Assembly (NCBI RefSeq): GCF_028583425.1
Contig: NC_072795.1
Span: 7,711,001 to 7,775,000, forward strand
Origin: Eublepharis macularius
Taxonomy: Eukaryota > Chordata > Lepidosauria > Squamata > Eublepharidae
DNA: 64,000 bases
Direction: 5' to 3'
Made by a program: the position numbers and the translations under genes. How positions within the stretch are numbered: position 1 is the first letter of the stretch; each line of letters opens with the position of its first letter. The notes under the pieces were generated by a model. That model saw only the letters and a list, made by a program, of their open reading frames with translations. It was not told the origin of the DNA and did not search any database. Of the stretch, positions 1 through 13,400 are shown one piece after another.

Positions 1-209
1 TCCACACCCCACCTGGCTCTCAGCCCTCCCCAAAACCCCATTGCCTCCCTACCTGCCATCCTCCCCAGACCCCTCCTGCTTCTCACCTCTCCCCAGACCC
101 CCCCTTGCCCCCCACCTGCCAGCCCTTTCTAACCACACCCACCAGCCCTCCCTAGCCCCAGCTTTCTAGAGCCCGTTGTATTTATTTGCACAACGGGCTC
201 TGTTTCTAG
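1..209 (+). mobile_element. Helitron-like 3' end with CT-rich body
   Basis: C-rich DNA with repeated CCTGCCAGCCCT-type phrases ends in a 12-bp stem hairpin (168-179 pairing with 190-201), then GTTT and CTAG, followed by T. A hairpin just before CTRR with a T at the junction is the Helitron 3' signature. The body resembles the C-rich part of the element at 33121. The 5' part lies outside the window. Confidence 0.5.
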
Positions 210-213
210 TCTT

Positions 214-2536
214 CCATATTATACATTATTTGGTTTTTTTCCTTCACTGCATATGCGTGTTGATAGATAAAGAATCAAATGAAGCATGCCTTGATGCTTA
301 GTAGAGTGAGGGTTTGGGTGTAGGAGGGTTAGAGGGAGTAATGGAGAAGGAGAGGGTGCTCAAAGCCTGGAATATAGCCTTCATTTGCACAGCTAGTGTA
401 CTTAAGAATGCCAGTTTTGGGGGGTTCATGGAGACAGTGCCGCCCTTTGAATGACGTTAGTTGGTTTCTCAACATCTGGTTGGCCACTACAGAAAACAGA
501 ATGCTGGACTAGATGGCTGCCAAGGTCATAGTTCACCTAGGGTGCCAAAAAATCTTGGGCTGTCCCTAGATGGGTCACGGTCACCATACCAAGTAAATGC
601 AGACCAAAAAGTTGGGAACCACTGCCTTACAACAAACATAGTTTGTTTCCAGTTAGTATAGTCCAACAGCCTTGTTGAGTAGGCTGGTAACTTTTATCGG
701 CTATTGGAGAGCATTGGACTCAAGACGTGACCTGAGATGGAACAAGGGTCTTTATTGTTCATAACACACTTTTTAATCACAAAAATCTAAATTGATCGCA
801 TAACTTAAGGTTTGACCTATCCTTTTCATGCAGAGCAATTCCTTTATGAGACTGTTCTTCTCAACCAATTCTGTGGACTCTTTGGCTAGAGCAAATATAG
901 AGCTCCATCAGTCCTCCGGCAGAAGTTCATATAGCTCTTCATCTGGTCTGCCAGCCTGCCACAGGCCCAGCTGTGGTAGTTTTTACCTCAGATCTAGCCG
1001 TTTTATACGTTTATTGAAGACACCTTTCTTGTGACATACCGGACCTCACCACAAGGATGGCACTGTATTGAGCCCCAGTCTGGTGGGAAAGGTCCAACTG
1101 TGACCAGCCAGCTGGGCCATGGGTGGCTAGTTTGGCCCATTCCCATAGGAGCAGGAGCAGAAGAGAAGGAGCAGCTTCTCTTCAGGTGGCTGAGAGTGGA
1201 AGGGGGACAGGCTTGCTATGCCTGAGGGGAGCACACCTGCTCAGGAGGGCTTAAAAGAGGTGGCACAGTGCTAGGGTTGCCTGGCAACTGGGGGAAGGGT
1301 TGTGGGAGGGATATGGGAGTGTTTAATGCAGGCAGTGGCACCACACCACTTCTGGTTAAAAAAAAGAGAGACACAAATAGCTCTAAGAATCTCCAGAAAT
1401 TCTATGGTAAACCCATTCTAGCCCCTCTATGGTAAAACCATAGAGTTTCTGTCAATTCCTAGAGCCACTTCTGTCTTTTTTGGTTTTGTAACCAGAAGAG
1501 ACATGACTCTAAAGGGATCCCTGTTTCCACCAGAGGAATGGGATTCTTACCGTTGAATCAGGATGGACAAGAGTGAGTGACATATCTTGAAATTGTTAGC
1601 GGTTGTGCCATGTATGTTCCTGGACATAGGAGTAGCTAAGATGGTTTGGCAGCTTCTACTTTCTCTGCTTTCTCGGTCCCTCCTTGACAGATTGGTCAAT
1701 AATTAATGGACTGATTTTACTTCACCTTAATTTTACATAACTTGGTTATCACCTAGTTTCTACCTACATATACGTGGTTATTGCTAGTTTTTACCTACAT
1801 ATAAGTGGTTGTTGCTTAATTTGTATTTTTATCTATTCTGCTCAGTCGTAGATACTGCTTCCGTCTTGTCATTACCAAACAAAACAAAAAGTCCTACGAA
1901 TGGCACCTCTTAAGATTACGGCACAGCATAACATGTGTGAGTTTGTTCAGACACGTTTCAAACACCATATTTCATATTTCTTCATACTGGAAGAATCACA
2001 TATATACATATCTTATAGTTAGAGCTGTTGTATCATGCTGGCTTTCACCCTTTCATGGGTTAATTCCAATATTCCTACAATTTCTTCATTTTTCTCCATA
2101 TTGCTTGACCAGCCATTAAGCTCAGCCTGTGTTGGTCAAAATGTCTGTTGCTTCAGTAACTCCACCCCGCCCTGAAGTTAAGGTAGCTAACACCCACTCC
2201 ACTCTGATACCGATGACCAAACACTCACGGTGCCTATTACGTAATTTGGCAATTTCACATTGGCTTTGACGTTCTTTTGAAGTTCAACTGTGACATTGTA
2301 CAAATACAACAATGTTATGGAATTAGCAACAGGGTCCTCTGGAAGACTGAAAAGTTCAGGCATGAATTCTGCTGTTTTTAATGTCAGTTTTGTGCCCCCT
2401 TATCATTGCACTTCAACTCTCCCCACTGAACACACAGTCAGTCCCTATGCAAAAGAATAAATATATGCCAACGTCCGTATCCAGCCCCTATGTTGGATCC
2501 CTATAATAACAACTACTACAACAAAACATTATAATA
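214..2536. other. Upstream non-coding DNA, mostly unassigned
   Basis: No exon was recognised. Positions 455-520 resemble a CR1 3' tail (TGCTGGACTAGATGG). About 1340-1480 resembles stretches near 9720-9870 and 22840-22975 (TATGGTAAAACCATAGAG-type inverted phrases next to CACTTCTG), suggesting an unclassified repeat. From about 2280 the sequence aligns with 40815 onward, marking the visible left edge of the gene A/B duplication. Confidence 0.5.
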
Positions 2537-2790
2537 ATAACAAAAACAATATTTGGTTTATATACCGCCTTCAGGACAACTTAATACCCACTCAGAGCGA
2601 TTTACAAAATATGTTATTATTAGCCTCATGACAATCACCCTGTGGGGTGGGCGGGGCTGAGAGAGCTCTGAGAGAGCTGTGACTGACCCAAGGTCACCAG
2701 CAGGCTTCAAGTGGAGAAGTAGGGAATCAAACCTGGTTCTCCAGATTAGAGTCCTGCTGCTCTTAACCACTACACATAACTGGCTCCATG
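2537..2790 (-). mobile_element. Sauria-type tRNA-derived SINE
   Basis: Reverse-strand copy: a tRNA-like head with A and B boxes (GGTTCGATTCCC-like, here read as GGGAATCAAACC), a CAAGGTCACC body, and the tail TATACCGCCTTCAGG next to an ATA/ACA-rich end. Such SINEs are abundant in squamates. Confidence 0.8.
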
Positions 2791-3063
2791 TAAGGTTTCT
2801 CTATTTATCCCTTTCAAGGACATATAAATCAGGCCAATAAATGGCATATCAAAGAACACTTAGCTTTGTTTCTTGGATGCTTACCTAGAGATAATGATTT
2901 AAAGTTCTTTGAAAGACTTCTGATTTTAGAGAGAATTATATTCTTTTAACTTTTTATTCCCCTCATATTCACACACTTACCTTAGCACATCAGAGATACT
3001 TTATTTTTTATTCCCATAACGTTTTAACTCTTTATCTCCTGTGCCTCTCTTTGCACCAAAGTA

Positions 3064-3353
3064 GGTAAAGGGAGTCCCCTGTGCAAGCACTGAGTCATTA
3101 CTGACCCATGGGGGGACGTCGCATCACGACGTTTTCTTGGCAGACTTTTCACGGAGTGGTTTGCCTTTGCCTTCCCCAGTCATTTACACTTTACCCCCAG
3201 GCAACTGGATACTCATTTTACCGACCTCGGAAAGATGGAAGGCTGAGTCAACCTTGAGCTGGCTACCTGAACCTGACTTCCGCCAGGATCGAACTCAGGT
3301 CGTGCAGAGCTTGGGCTGCAGTACTGCCGCTTACCACTCTGCACCAAGGGGCC
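3064..3353 (-). mobile_element. tRNA-derived SINE with 15-bp target duplication
   Basis: A 290-bp unit on the reverse strand with a B-box-like GGATCGAACTCAGG and a TGGTTTGCCTTTGCCTTCCCC body. It is flanked by a perfect duplication CTTTGCACCAAAGTA at 3049-3063 and 3354-3368, direct evidence of retroposition. The spurious reading frame over it is not a gene. Confidence 0.85.
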
Positions 3354-3914
3354 CTTTGCACCAAAGTACCTGTCTAGAAATTGGTCTAAGGCTTTAACTC
3401 AACCAAAAAAGAATACTAGGCCTACTACAGAAGCGGTTGATAAACCCTTAATAGTTTCCCCCCCATTAGTAAAGTTAAAGAACTTTTTTCAGTCAATAGG
3501 GTTTGTCTTAAAAGGGCCAAGAAGGATTGAGCTCAGTGTTCCAGGTTTTTGACAAATCCTGAGTTCACTATGTGTAATGACAAGTCTTTTTGTACGTTGC
3601 CTGGGGAAGATACTATACCAGAGCATTTGGAGTCTCTTAAAGACAATCGTATTTTCCTTATGTGTGAAATAGGCAGTAGCTCTTTATAGAATTGCAGCTG
3701 TGTAGAACCGCAGGGAAAATTTGACCGTTGCTCCACTACAGAACCATACAAAGACCATCGTTTCCTTTTATTGACAAGTATGTCGGTGCTCATACCCCAC
3801 TTCTTCATGCTCCTTTAGAGCCTGGAATAATTGTTAGACGTCTTCCTCTTTGTGAAGGCTATGGACGTGGGCTATTTTTTAGGTAGTGATCACTTTGTTT
3901 GTTTGTTTGTTTAT

Positions 3915-4560
3915 TTGTGTCATATATATTCCGCCTTTCTCACTGAGGGCGAAGCTACAAGTGACAAATGACACTTGAACGGCAAGTGTATTTCTCCCTG
4001 TTCATTTGTGCTCCACTCAATCCACTTGCCGTTCAAGTGTCATTCGTCACTTGTAGCTTGGCCCTGAGACTCAAGGCAGATTACATGGTGTGAGATTAGT
4101 ACAATCAGCGGCAAGGACAAGGGCAGGCATTTCCATACAGTATCAAGAACATTTCCATAAAAAGTGTCATAGGGTAAATGAATATAAATTTACAAAGACA
4201 TAGTATTCGCAAGGATCCAATATAGGGTTGAAGAATTGCTGAAACAGAACATAATCAATTCTAGGACTTACATTAAACAAGAAACACAGGTAGTACATAG
4301 GAGTACATATTTAAAGCAACAGATAATATGTAAGGGAATATAATGGTGAAGTCTATGGTCCCTAACTTATTAGCAAAACATCTGGGACATCCCTTTCTAC
4401 AATACCGCCTTTCTAGCTGAGAAAAGGTCTTTTTGAATGATTCAGTTTTGCATTATTTGTGGAAAGCCAGGAGCGTGGGGGCTCTCCTGACCTCAGGCAG
4501 GCCGTTCCACAGGGTAGGGGCCTATTTTATTAAGCTATTTTAATCACTAGATTTCATATT
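3915..4560 (-). mobile_element. CR1/L2-like LINE 3' region
   Basis: Reverse complement of the LINE tail seen at 49500-49565 (CCGCCTTTCTCACTGAGACTC), followed by the AGGCAGGCCGTTCCACAGGG segment also found at 49880 and 56575. A foldback element at 3947-4064 interrupts it. 5' truncated, no intact reading frame. Confidence 0.65.
3947..4064. mobile_element. Foldback MITE, GGGCCAAGC family, TSD TGA
   Basis: 118 bp with near-perfect inverted arms (GGGCGAAGCTACAAGTGAC against GTCACTTGTAGCTTGGCCC). TGA flanks both ends, and removing one TGA and the element restores the LINE sequence CACTGAGACTCAAGG, so ends and 3-bp target duplication are defined. Confidence 0.85.
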
Positions 4561-4625
4561 TCCTCATTTGTTGTTTTTGAGCATTGGCCCTTTAACCCAA
4601 TCATTTTATTGCTTATGCCGTTTAT

Positions 4626-4796
4626 GTTTGTTTCCATACGGCTCACCTTTTGTCCGGATACAGTGTCTTCGCACGCAAAATCGTGCCAGGAAGACACTGT
4701 TATTTTGTGATTCTGCACGAGATCATGCTGTTATTGCACGATTTCGCACAAGAACGTGCTGCATCCCTGCAAAAGGTAAGCCGTGTGGAAACGGCC
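4626..4796. mobile_element. Foldback MITE, GGCCGTTTCC family, TSD TAT
   Basis: 171 bp; the right end GTGTGGAAACGGCC pairs with a diverged left end GTTTGTTTCCATACGG. TAT occurs on both sides. The interior is CG-rich with imperfect inverted copies of CGCACGAAATCGTGC-like words. Confidence 0.65.
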
Positions 4797-5217
4797 TATA
4801 CTTGTTACTTCAAAGTAACAGAAACTTATTAATGAGGGCAGGAGGCACACGATTATGGTGGCTAATGATATACACAATTAAGGTGGGCTGGTGTGAGGAG
4901 CTTCGGTGAGTTATAAGAGTAAAACAGGTTAGGAGAGAAGTGGGTGGTTAGGAATGGTTGGGGCTGGAAATTGAGTTACTTCCCCCCCCCCTGCTTCTCT
5001 CATCATACCAAAAGAAAAAAAATTACATCTTTCTGTAACTCTTTACTCAGTCACAGAATTGTGTTTTTCCCAGAAGCATCTGGTTATGTACTGTTGGAAA
5101 CAGTATGTTGGATATGATGGGTGTTTGGCTAGGTCCTGTGAGGCTCTTTATGTTCTTATGCTGTAGATATGACAGATCCAAGCCTCTCGCAAGACGGGGA
5201 GCCTTTCATAAGCTAAA

Positions 5218-5451
5218 GGGTGTAGCCAGCACAGCTCATCCATTGCAGGTATCTTTCAGCTTCAGTTGAGAAAGTGGCTGCAACAACAGATGTGAAACTG
5301 GAAGAGACCAGGCCAAAAGGAAGGGACAGGTGGAAATTTGTGGACCATGATTGGGAACACACCCATGGGAGGGCAATTGCAGGATCTGGGATTCTTACGC
5401 CACAGCACAATACACAGCTAGTATTCGGTGTGCAGAAAAAGCTGCAGCGAA
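5218..5451 (+). promoter_or_regulatory. Conserved 5' flank of gene A (promoter/5'UTR candidate)
   Basis: This stretch aligns with about 43590-43786 upstream of gene B, with shared blocks around TTGAGAAAGTG, GGAAGAGAC, GGCCAAAAGG and GAACACACCC. Conservation next to the start codon in both copies suggests promoter or 5'UTR, but no clear TATA box or recognisable factor site was found and the transcription start is unknown. Confidence 0.4.
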
Positions 5452-5625
5452 ATGTTGGATCTAAGCACCATCGTTACCCTGCTCTTTCTGTGCTACTTGG
5501 TCGGGGAGATTGTAAAGGCGCAAAGAAAAACACAACAATATCCACCTGGACCGGCTGCTATCCCAATTCTTGGATGTTTATGGCGACTGAAATTCTTTCA
5601 ATTAGAACGTGATATGTTGACAGAG
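5452..5625 (+). CDS. CYP2J-like: Gene A exon 1
   Basis: Encodes 58 residues: N-terminal membrane anchor and the PPGP hinge followed by the IPILG segment. The reading frame is open upstream of the ATG but only from a GTG, so the ATG at 5452 is the start. The donor is GTATTT directly after the codon for Glu58. It aligns with gene B exon 1 with 15 of 58 residues different. Confidence 0.93.
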
Positions 5626-7449
5626 GTATTTCTGCTCCGACATTGTGGTCCATTGGGTGTTAAGCTAGAAGAAGTTTATTGCCAAGTGAACATGCAGGGC
5701 TCTTACAGGTTAGAACCATGGGTCATATTCTTCAGCGGAAGCTATTCTGTGGCCATGGCATAGTCAGAGTGATTGCAGTTCTGGAAACTATATATTAATA
5801 TCAAGAGAACTGTTGTAGTGATGGGAACTCTTGACTGGATGGAGTCTGCTGTCCTCACGTTCTGGGCTACGTGGAAGGAAATACCTCCTTGTAGCTTTTC
5901 TGACTATGCAGGCACCTTCTTTAGTTCTAAATAAATCAAGGGAGTAATGTAGACGCTACACCTTTGTTTCCAATGGGATAACAGAACATTTCAACAACTA
6001 GAAGTAACATTTATTTTACTGGTGGGGCTCTTGTACTTCCCGTGGTTGGTTAGTAACCCCCATGACTCACTGTTATTTGCAACTGTAAAAATATTTGCAA
6101 CCGGACATGTCCACTAAATATCATTGTTCATTTAATATCCTAGCTGTTGAGTCTCAGTGAAAAAGGCGGACGATAATGGAGGCCTTCAGTTAAAAGCTGG
6201 GGTCAAAGAAATATTTTGGTCTAGCATCTAAAGGACAGAAATGTACCTGCTAGTTGAATCTCCAAGGGATAGAATGGTATCTCAAAGGTGAGGTGCCACC
6301 ACCGTAAAAGCCCTGTTTTGGGTTGCCGGCCGCCTAACTCCTGCAGATGGGGACACAAATAGCAGTACTTTGGGGTGGGGGTGGGGGTTCTCCCCACCAT
6401 TGCACTTTAATGTACTTGGTTAATTTAGTTTATTATTGCTTATTGTATGTTGATTTTAGAATTATTGTTTTCTTGTTTTTATTGATTTTAACTGTTGTTC
6501 ACTGCCCAGAGCCCTGGAGGATGGGTGGTTTATAAATTGAAATAATACATAAATAATAAATAAATAAAAGGAGTTCTTAAACATGATTTTTATATCCCGC
6601 TTTTGACCATTAAGTCCTTAATCATTCCAAATGTTATATATAATGGCCCTTGCTGTTCCTTGACAAAAGGTTAAGCTTGTTCCTTTGCTAGGCAGATATA
6701 TTCATATTAGAAGTTACAAAGAAAGGCCAGTTGAAAACGAGATCGACTCAAAATGTTAATTGATCTACTCAGAGCAGATGAGGGATACTCCCACCTGCAG
6801 ATAGACAGGCAAACTAGGATTGCTATAGGATCAAACCTGGGAAAGCACTTGGTGAAAAACGATAAACGGATACAATTAGAAATGTATAGAAGCACGGCTG
6901 AGCTAACAAACATTTGTAAGGGATGGAATATGTTAGCAGCACTTATAGCGAATGAGAAATTAGAAGCCCGATAGGCAGACCTAAAATCACCTGGGCCGTT
7001 TCCACACTGCTTACCTGGTTCCGGAAAACAGCGAAATCTCACACGAAATCTCGTGAGAAGACGCTGTTATCGTGTCTTCTCATGCGAGATTTCGCGTGAG
7101 ATTTCGCTGTTTTCCGGAACAAGGTAAGCAGTGTGGAAACGGCCCTGGTATGCTGTAGGGCAGAGGGGGGAAGGCAACAGGGGCACAAAACGATGGGATA
7201 TATTAAACAGGAGGATGAGCTAAGCATGCAATGTTTGGTGTAGTAGTTAAGAGCGCGGGACTCTAATCTGGAGAACTGGGTTTGATTCCCCACTCCTCCA
7301 CTTGAAGCCAGCTGGGTGACTTTGGGTCAGTCACAGCTCTCTCAGAGCTCTCTCAGCCCCACCCACCTCACAAGGTGATTGTTGTGGGGATAATAATAAC
7401 ATACTTTTTAAACCACTCTGAGGGGGTGTTAAGTCATCCTGAATGATGA

Positions 7450-7482
<33 letters not shown>

Positions 7483-10400
7483 CGTCGTCGTCGTCGTTGT
7501 CGTCATCGTCGTCCCATTGACAAGGCTATGTTCTTACTGGGGATAAGGAATAGATTTGGCCCTCCATCCAAATAGTGTCCTGAGGTATATCCCTTCTATT
7601 CATAATAATAATAACAACTACATTAGTGGTAAGGTGGGAGCTTTCATGAGCCACAGCTCACTTCTTCAGATGAGCTGTGGCTCATTAAAGCTGCTACCCT
7701 ACCACAAATTTTGTTAGTCTTACAGGTGCTACTGGATTCTTGTTCTTTTCCACTGCTACAGACAAACTAACATGGCTACCCATCTTGATTTAACAATAAC
7801 AACATTCAATTTATATACCACCTTCAGAACAACTTAACGCCCACTCAGAGCAGTTTACAAAGTGTGTTATTGTTGTCCTCCTCACAGCAATCACCCTGTG
7901 GGGCTGAGAGAACTCTGAGAGAGCTGTGACTGACCCACAGTCACCCAGCTGGCTTCGAGCGGAGGAGTGGGGAATCAAACCTGGCTCTCCAGATTAGACT
8001 CCTGCCACTCTTAACCACTACACCAAACTGGGGGAGAAGAGCAAATGAAACATTGCTGGACAGAGGTACTGGAAAGAAAGAGTAGCAGAAGTGTATTGGG
8101 AGGGTGGGAAGAGGGAAGAAAGAGCAGCAGTGAAATATGACCAGTCAGGGCAAATTGTAACACTTTCACATGTTCAGAGTGCGTCACATGCATTATCTTG
8201 TCTGATTTCTTACAACAGCCCTGTAAGGTAGGTCAATAGTAAGTCTTGCAGATGGGGGAGTTGGCTCAGAGAGGTTTTGCCAAGGCCATCAAGGGAGGTC
8301 AAGGGAGAGGCGGGCTCCCTGTTTTGCTGGTCACTCTCTTAGCCATTGGCAAACTGGAATCAAGAAATGGTGCAAAGTATCTAAAGATACTGCCCACATC
8401 CTCAGACTGGATCAACTTAAAAGTATCCCAAACAGCGGGACATGTCAACACCATGCCACCATGCAACCCTCTGCCAGTGTGGACTCCAAGTCAGAACGGA
8501 GAGAGTTTATCTGCAAAGTGCTGAGCAAAATGGACACAGCACGTTGCTGAGCAGTCCACCTCCTTCAGCAGGCCAGATCCCAGCAGGCCTCTGACCACCT
8601 GAGAGAGCTCTGCTGGCCTACACTGTGCAGACGCAATGGTGGCAGAGACGTATTGTTACTTTGCTGCCATCACCATCATGAATTGTGCTTTCAAACTAGC
8701 TTCTGCCCCTGCCTTATTGGATTTATTCCAACTCTTCCTCCACTGTGTGCTGGTTGCAGACTGTAATAATAAACTTGACTTGACTTCCTCCATTGTCGCT
8801 GTAGGCATCTCCCTTGCCTTTTATTGCCTGCAGCCCCACAGTAACCCAAGGAGCTACCTGGGCTCTAACACTAGAGAGTGCGACTGGGAGCACTCGTGTC
8901 AACTGTCTCGGCCATCCCATCATTCCAGCAGTCGACCACGGCATCAACAGACACACCAACTACATCGACAAGAAAATCCCCTGCGGCCATCAGGAAGCCA
9001 TTTGGATCCATCTGGCTCTGAGGGTGGATTGTGTTCGTAGATTCCCACACCCCTGCCGAGTCTTAGTATCCCTCTTAGTTTAAATCTGAGCAGATAGTGA
9101 TCTGTCTGTGAATAAGGGTCCATGATCAGTTCCCCCACCCCCAGATCACCTTCTTTCCACCCAGAAAGAATGACCAGATCAAGAGTGTGACCTGCACAAG
9201 GTGTGGGACCAGTTACTACCTGAGACAGGTCCCTCGTCCCTTAGCTTTAGTGACAGCTGGCATCCACCACCTCAGTGTAATGAAGTTGCCATTCTTTACT
9301 TTGCTGTGATGTGAAGTTTACAATGTGAGGAACAAATCGTTATTTCTCGGCAGGGATGGACCTCGGGCATCCACCCACACCGCCTACTGCTGACGCTGGC
9401 AGTGCCCCAAAATAACTTGTGACCACATGTAACATCAGGGAACTAAAGTTTCCAAGCACGTTGCAGCCTGATTCTGCCTTGCCTTCTGCACCTGTTTCCT
9501 GGACTACAACACCTGTGGAGGGATTTTGTCCTGTGGTGGGATGCCATGGGCTGAAGTCGATACATGTGAAGGGCAACCAGAGCCCCCTGCAGCCATTTTA
9601 GCTTGGCAAATGGTACAAAAGGGAAGGCTGAATGAGGGTTGCTGGCTAATGGCTGGCACCCGCTGGGAGAGTGGGGGGATTGTAACAGGGGTGCCACTCT
9701 CATGTCAATGGTGTGATGACATTTCTGGGCAATGCTGGAAGTGGTGCCACACCTCTCTAGGATTTGATGGAAACTCTATTATTTTACCATAGAAGTGACA
9801 TCATTCCATTTCTACAGTAAAACCATGGAGTTTTCATTGAATCATAGAGTGAAGTGATGCCAGTTCCGGCTTTGTCCCAGAAATGACGGCCTGCTTTTGA
9901 CGTGACAGCACGTATTTTCTAATTTTTACCCTACCAGCCTACTGAGTGGAGGTGGGGACGGGGGTGGGGGGGGGGGAGATTTCTGATAATAGATCTCCTG
10001 TTATAATGGGAGACATGACAGCTGTGGATGAAACCTCTCCTTCCCCCACACCATTCATGTGAGCTGAATTGGGCCCCAGAATTCTGGGGAATGTTAGTGC
10101 CCTGATGTTACATGTAACTGCAAGTTGAGTTGTAGGACATTCGATTTGACTTGTGTCACGTATATCGGGAAGCTGAACTCAGATTGAGCATTGCTAGATG
10201 GGACTAGCAGGTTCACTAACCAACCAGAAGCAAAAGCAGACAGGCTGGGCATTTTGTAGAAAAATAAGGGCGAGGCCTGGTTTTTTGCCTTGTTTTTAGA
10301 TGTGTACCTCAGTGGGACAGACAAGATTTGTTTGGGTCTCACCTCCCCTAGACAGGCCGAGTCCACCAGCTTCCTTTTCCTTGGCAAAAACTGCTATTGG

Positions 10401-13400
10401 CCGTTCCCACACGCTGTTAAAGAGACAGCCCACTCACTGAACTCTGGCAGGGTTTTTTTTCACTCACTCCATACGTCTCTGATTTCAAAGCAGAAGCAGG
10501 CAGTTTGGCTTCCATTTTTTTTCAGCGTCTTTTCTGACAATGGGATTTCCGACTCTTTCCTGTGCCAGCTAAAAAAGGCTGAAAAAAAAACAAAAGCCAA
10601 ACTGCCTGCTTCTGCTTTGAAATCGGAGACGTATGGAGTGAGTGACCCCCCCCCCCAGTTCAGTGAGTGGGCTGTCTCTTTAACAGTGTGTGGAAACAGC
10701 CATTGTCTTCCTGGGCTCCATTTTCCACACACACACCACCCGTCTGTGCTCTGCCCCAGGGCTAGGGTTGCCCACTCCAGGCTGAGAAATTTTTGGAGAT
10801 TTAAGGGTTTGTGGAGGGGAAAGAATTCAGCAGGGATATGATGTCCCGAAAGCTGTGATTTCCTTCAGACAACACCGATCTCTTAGTTCTGGAGATCAGT
10901 TGTAACTCCAGGGGACAGCCAGGCCCCACCTAGAGGCTGGCAACCCCACCCTGGTCTCACTCAGAGACCACAGTCCCCAAGAGCAAGTGATCTTTATTTC
11001 ACATGGAGATGCAGCTACTGCCAACACATGACTCCACCCTGCCTCTTTTTAATTTTTTTTTATTTTTCTTAATATTTTCAAAATAAAAGGGGTACAGAAA
11101 GAAAAGGGGGAGATACAGGGTCAAAGGAGGGGTAGGATTTTGCTCTACAAGAGTTATTAAAATACAGAGTACTTAAAACATATCTTATTCAGAGTTAATC
11201 AATATTAAAATAAAGAATACATATACTATTCCAGCTACTGTATATTTTCACATTTACTTTCCCAAACTAAATACATCATGCAATCTACCTTGTCAATAAT
11301 ATTTGCCCATTTCCATCTTATCGTAGCGTTATATTCAATATTTAACAATATATCAATATATAATCCTCATTCCATTATTGCTGCACTATTTCATCTTAAC
11401 TCTTTATATAACTGATTAATATAGCAATCCTCTCTACTTTATCAATGTTTCCAAATCTACACACTATTTTAGCAATTAAATATTTGATTATATCTTCATA
11501 CCTTTCTACCCTTGTGAGTCTATAAGCTCTTATAAGCTATATGCAGTAAGTCAGTATGTGATCTAATTCTACTTTATAAAACTGCAACATCTTATTTTAT
11601 TCTTTATAAGCAAAATCATTCCCCCATTTCTCTTCAAATTCACTTATTGGTCTTCTATTTATATAACTCGTCAGTTTTGCCATCACTGCATATTCTGCCA
11701 TCTTGTCTTTCCAAATTTCACCCTGCCTCTTTGATAAGCAAGTAGTAAAAAGAGAGAGAGATGTCACAGCATGTATAAGCAGTTCTTTTGAAATCTCCGC
11801 CACATGACTGGCAACTGGCAGGAGATGGTGGGGGGGAGGTAGAAACCGACCGGAGGGCATGATCCTTGCCCTAGATGCAATGATGCAACTCCTGGCATGA
11901 CTCAAAAGTGATGCTGTTGTGCCATGGGCAACACTATCGCACTCACCCCAAAACGCTATAGTTTGGGGCAAGTGTGAGAAAGTCATCCTCGGCATCATGA
12001 CATCACTTCCGGGTCCCTCAGGAAGTTGTGTCATCACACTGGGGACAACGAATGGATGCCTCCATTTTGCTGGCCAGTTTCCTGCCGTTGCCTAGCAGGG
12101 CAGCAGAGGGCAGCAGCAGTGAGGATGGGAGATCTCCTGCCATACGCAGGTAAATCTATGCAGGTGATCTGATTTCAGAAAATCTGCCTATATTTAATAC
12201 AGAGATCTTTTTTCAGGGGATCGCCATCTTCAGATTTGAGCTGGCAACCATCTCCCTGGTCACATAGTCTTCCAGGCCTGTGAGATGAGAGGTTAGGCCT
12301 AGACAGAGTATTAATTTAGTTATATGAATTCTACCCCTCCATTCCCTCCTCCCACCATGGGGACCCCAAGCAGCTTTCTTCATTCTCCTCTTCTCCATTT
12401 ATCCTCCTAACAACCCTGCGAGGTAGGTCAGGCTGAGAGTGAGTGATTCGTGCAAGCAAGCTTCTGTGGCAGAATGGGGATTCAAACCTGGGTCTCCCAG
12501 GTCCTAGTTCCACACTTTAACTACTACACCACCTTGTGGTGTATAACAGGAGCCTAACCTTGTTTCTGTAAGAGGAAAATATCTAAAATAACAAGTCAAT
12601 GACAACTGATGATTCCACAGCTTTTTAGAAAAGAAGAAAATGCCTCAAAAGAAGGGGAAAATGAGATCCTGAAATCAGCAGTTTTTCTCCTCTTCTCCAA
12701 ACACAAACTTTATTTTGCAAAGATCAGTAGTGGAAGGAGACCCTTCTTCTACTGTTACCCCACAATAGATTATCTATTAGCAGGGGTCATTTCATAGAAA
12801 AAAACCTGCAGGAATGTATTAGCATACTTATTAGCAAAACTCATTAGCATATGCCACGCCCCTTGACATCACTGGAAGGTTGTCATTAGCATAATTGATT
12901 TGATCAGGCCTGAAATGGCCGGGTTTCGGCTGTTGCCAGATGGGGGAGTGTTCCCCCACCTGGCAGTGGTCCGATCAGGGCTGTTTTGGCTCCAATTTGG
13001 GACGAAACCCCCCCAATCCAGGCCGAAATGGGCCCAAAATGGCCAAAAATAGCCATTTTGGGCCCATTTGGCCCCGTATCGGGGCTGAGACGGCTAGGAC
13101 CAGGTCGGTGCCAGGCAGCACTGACCCAATCCAGGCTGTTTTGGTCCCAATACAGGCAATTTTGGGCCCAATCGAGGCTGAAATGGGCCCAAAATGGCCA
13201 AAAATCAGGTGGGTGGGGCCACCTGACACATGACCTCTTGGGAGAACTGCCGGAACTACGTTCCTGCACGTTCCCCCTCAAAATGAGCCCTGTCTATTAG
13301 AGATAAAAGAATTAAAATCATACACTTTGTAGCCCTGAGCGGGTTGGGACCAGCATATCTTCGGGACTACCTCTCCCTGTACGTTCCCCGGAGACCGCTT

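Noticed and set aside
5274-5612. 112-codon frame overlapping exon 1 of gene A in another frame
   Set aside because: Out-of-frame shadow; the exon 1 frame is supported by its homologue and splice phase.
7222-7300. tRNA gene candidates (A/B boxes at 2537, 7222, 16656, 28202, 60787 and others)
   Set aside because: Each is attached to a Sauria-type SINE body and tail and lacks an intact cloverleaf.
12904-13281. Overlapping 84-125 codon frames on both strands
   Set aside because: They are produced by iterated GGGCCCAAAATGGCC phrases inside a hAT element with defined ends.
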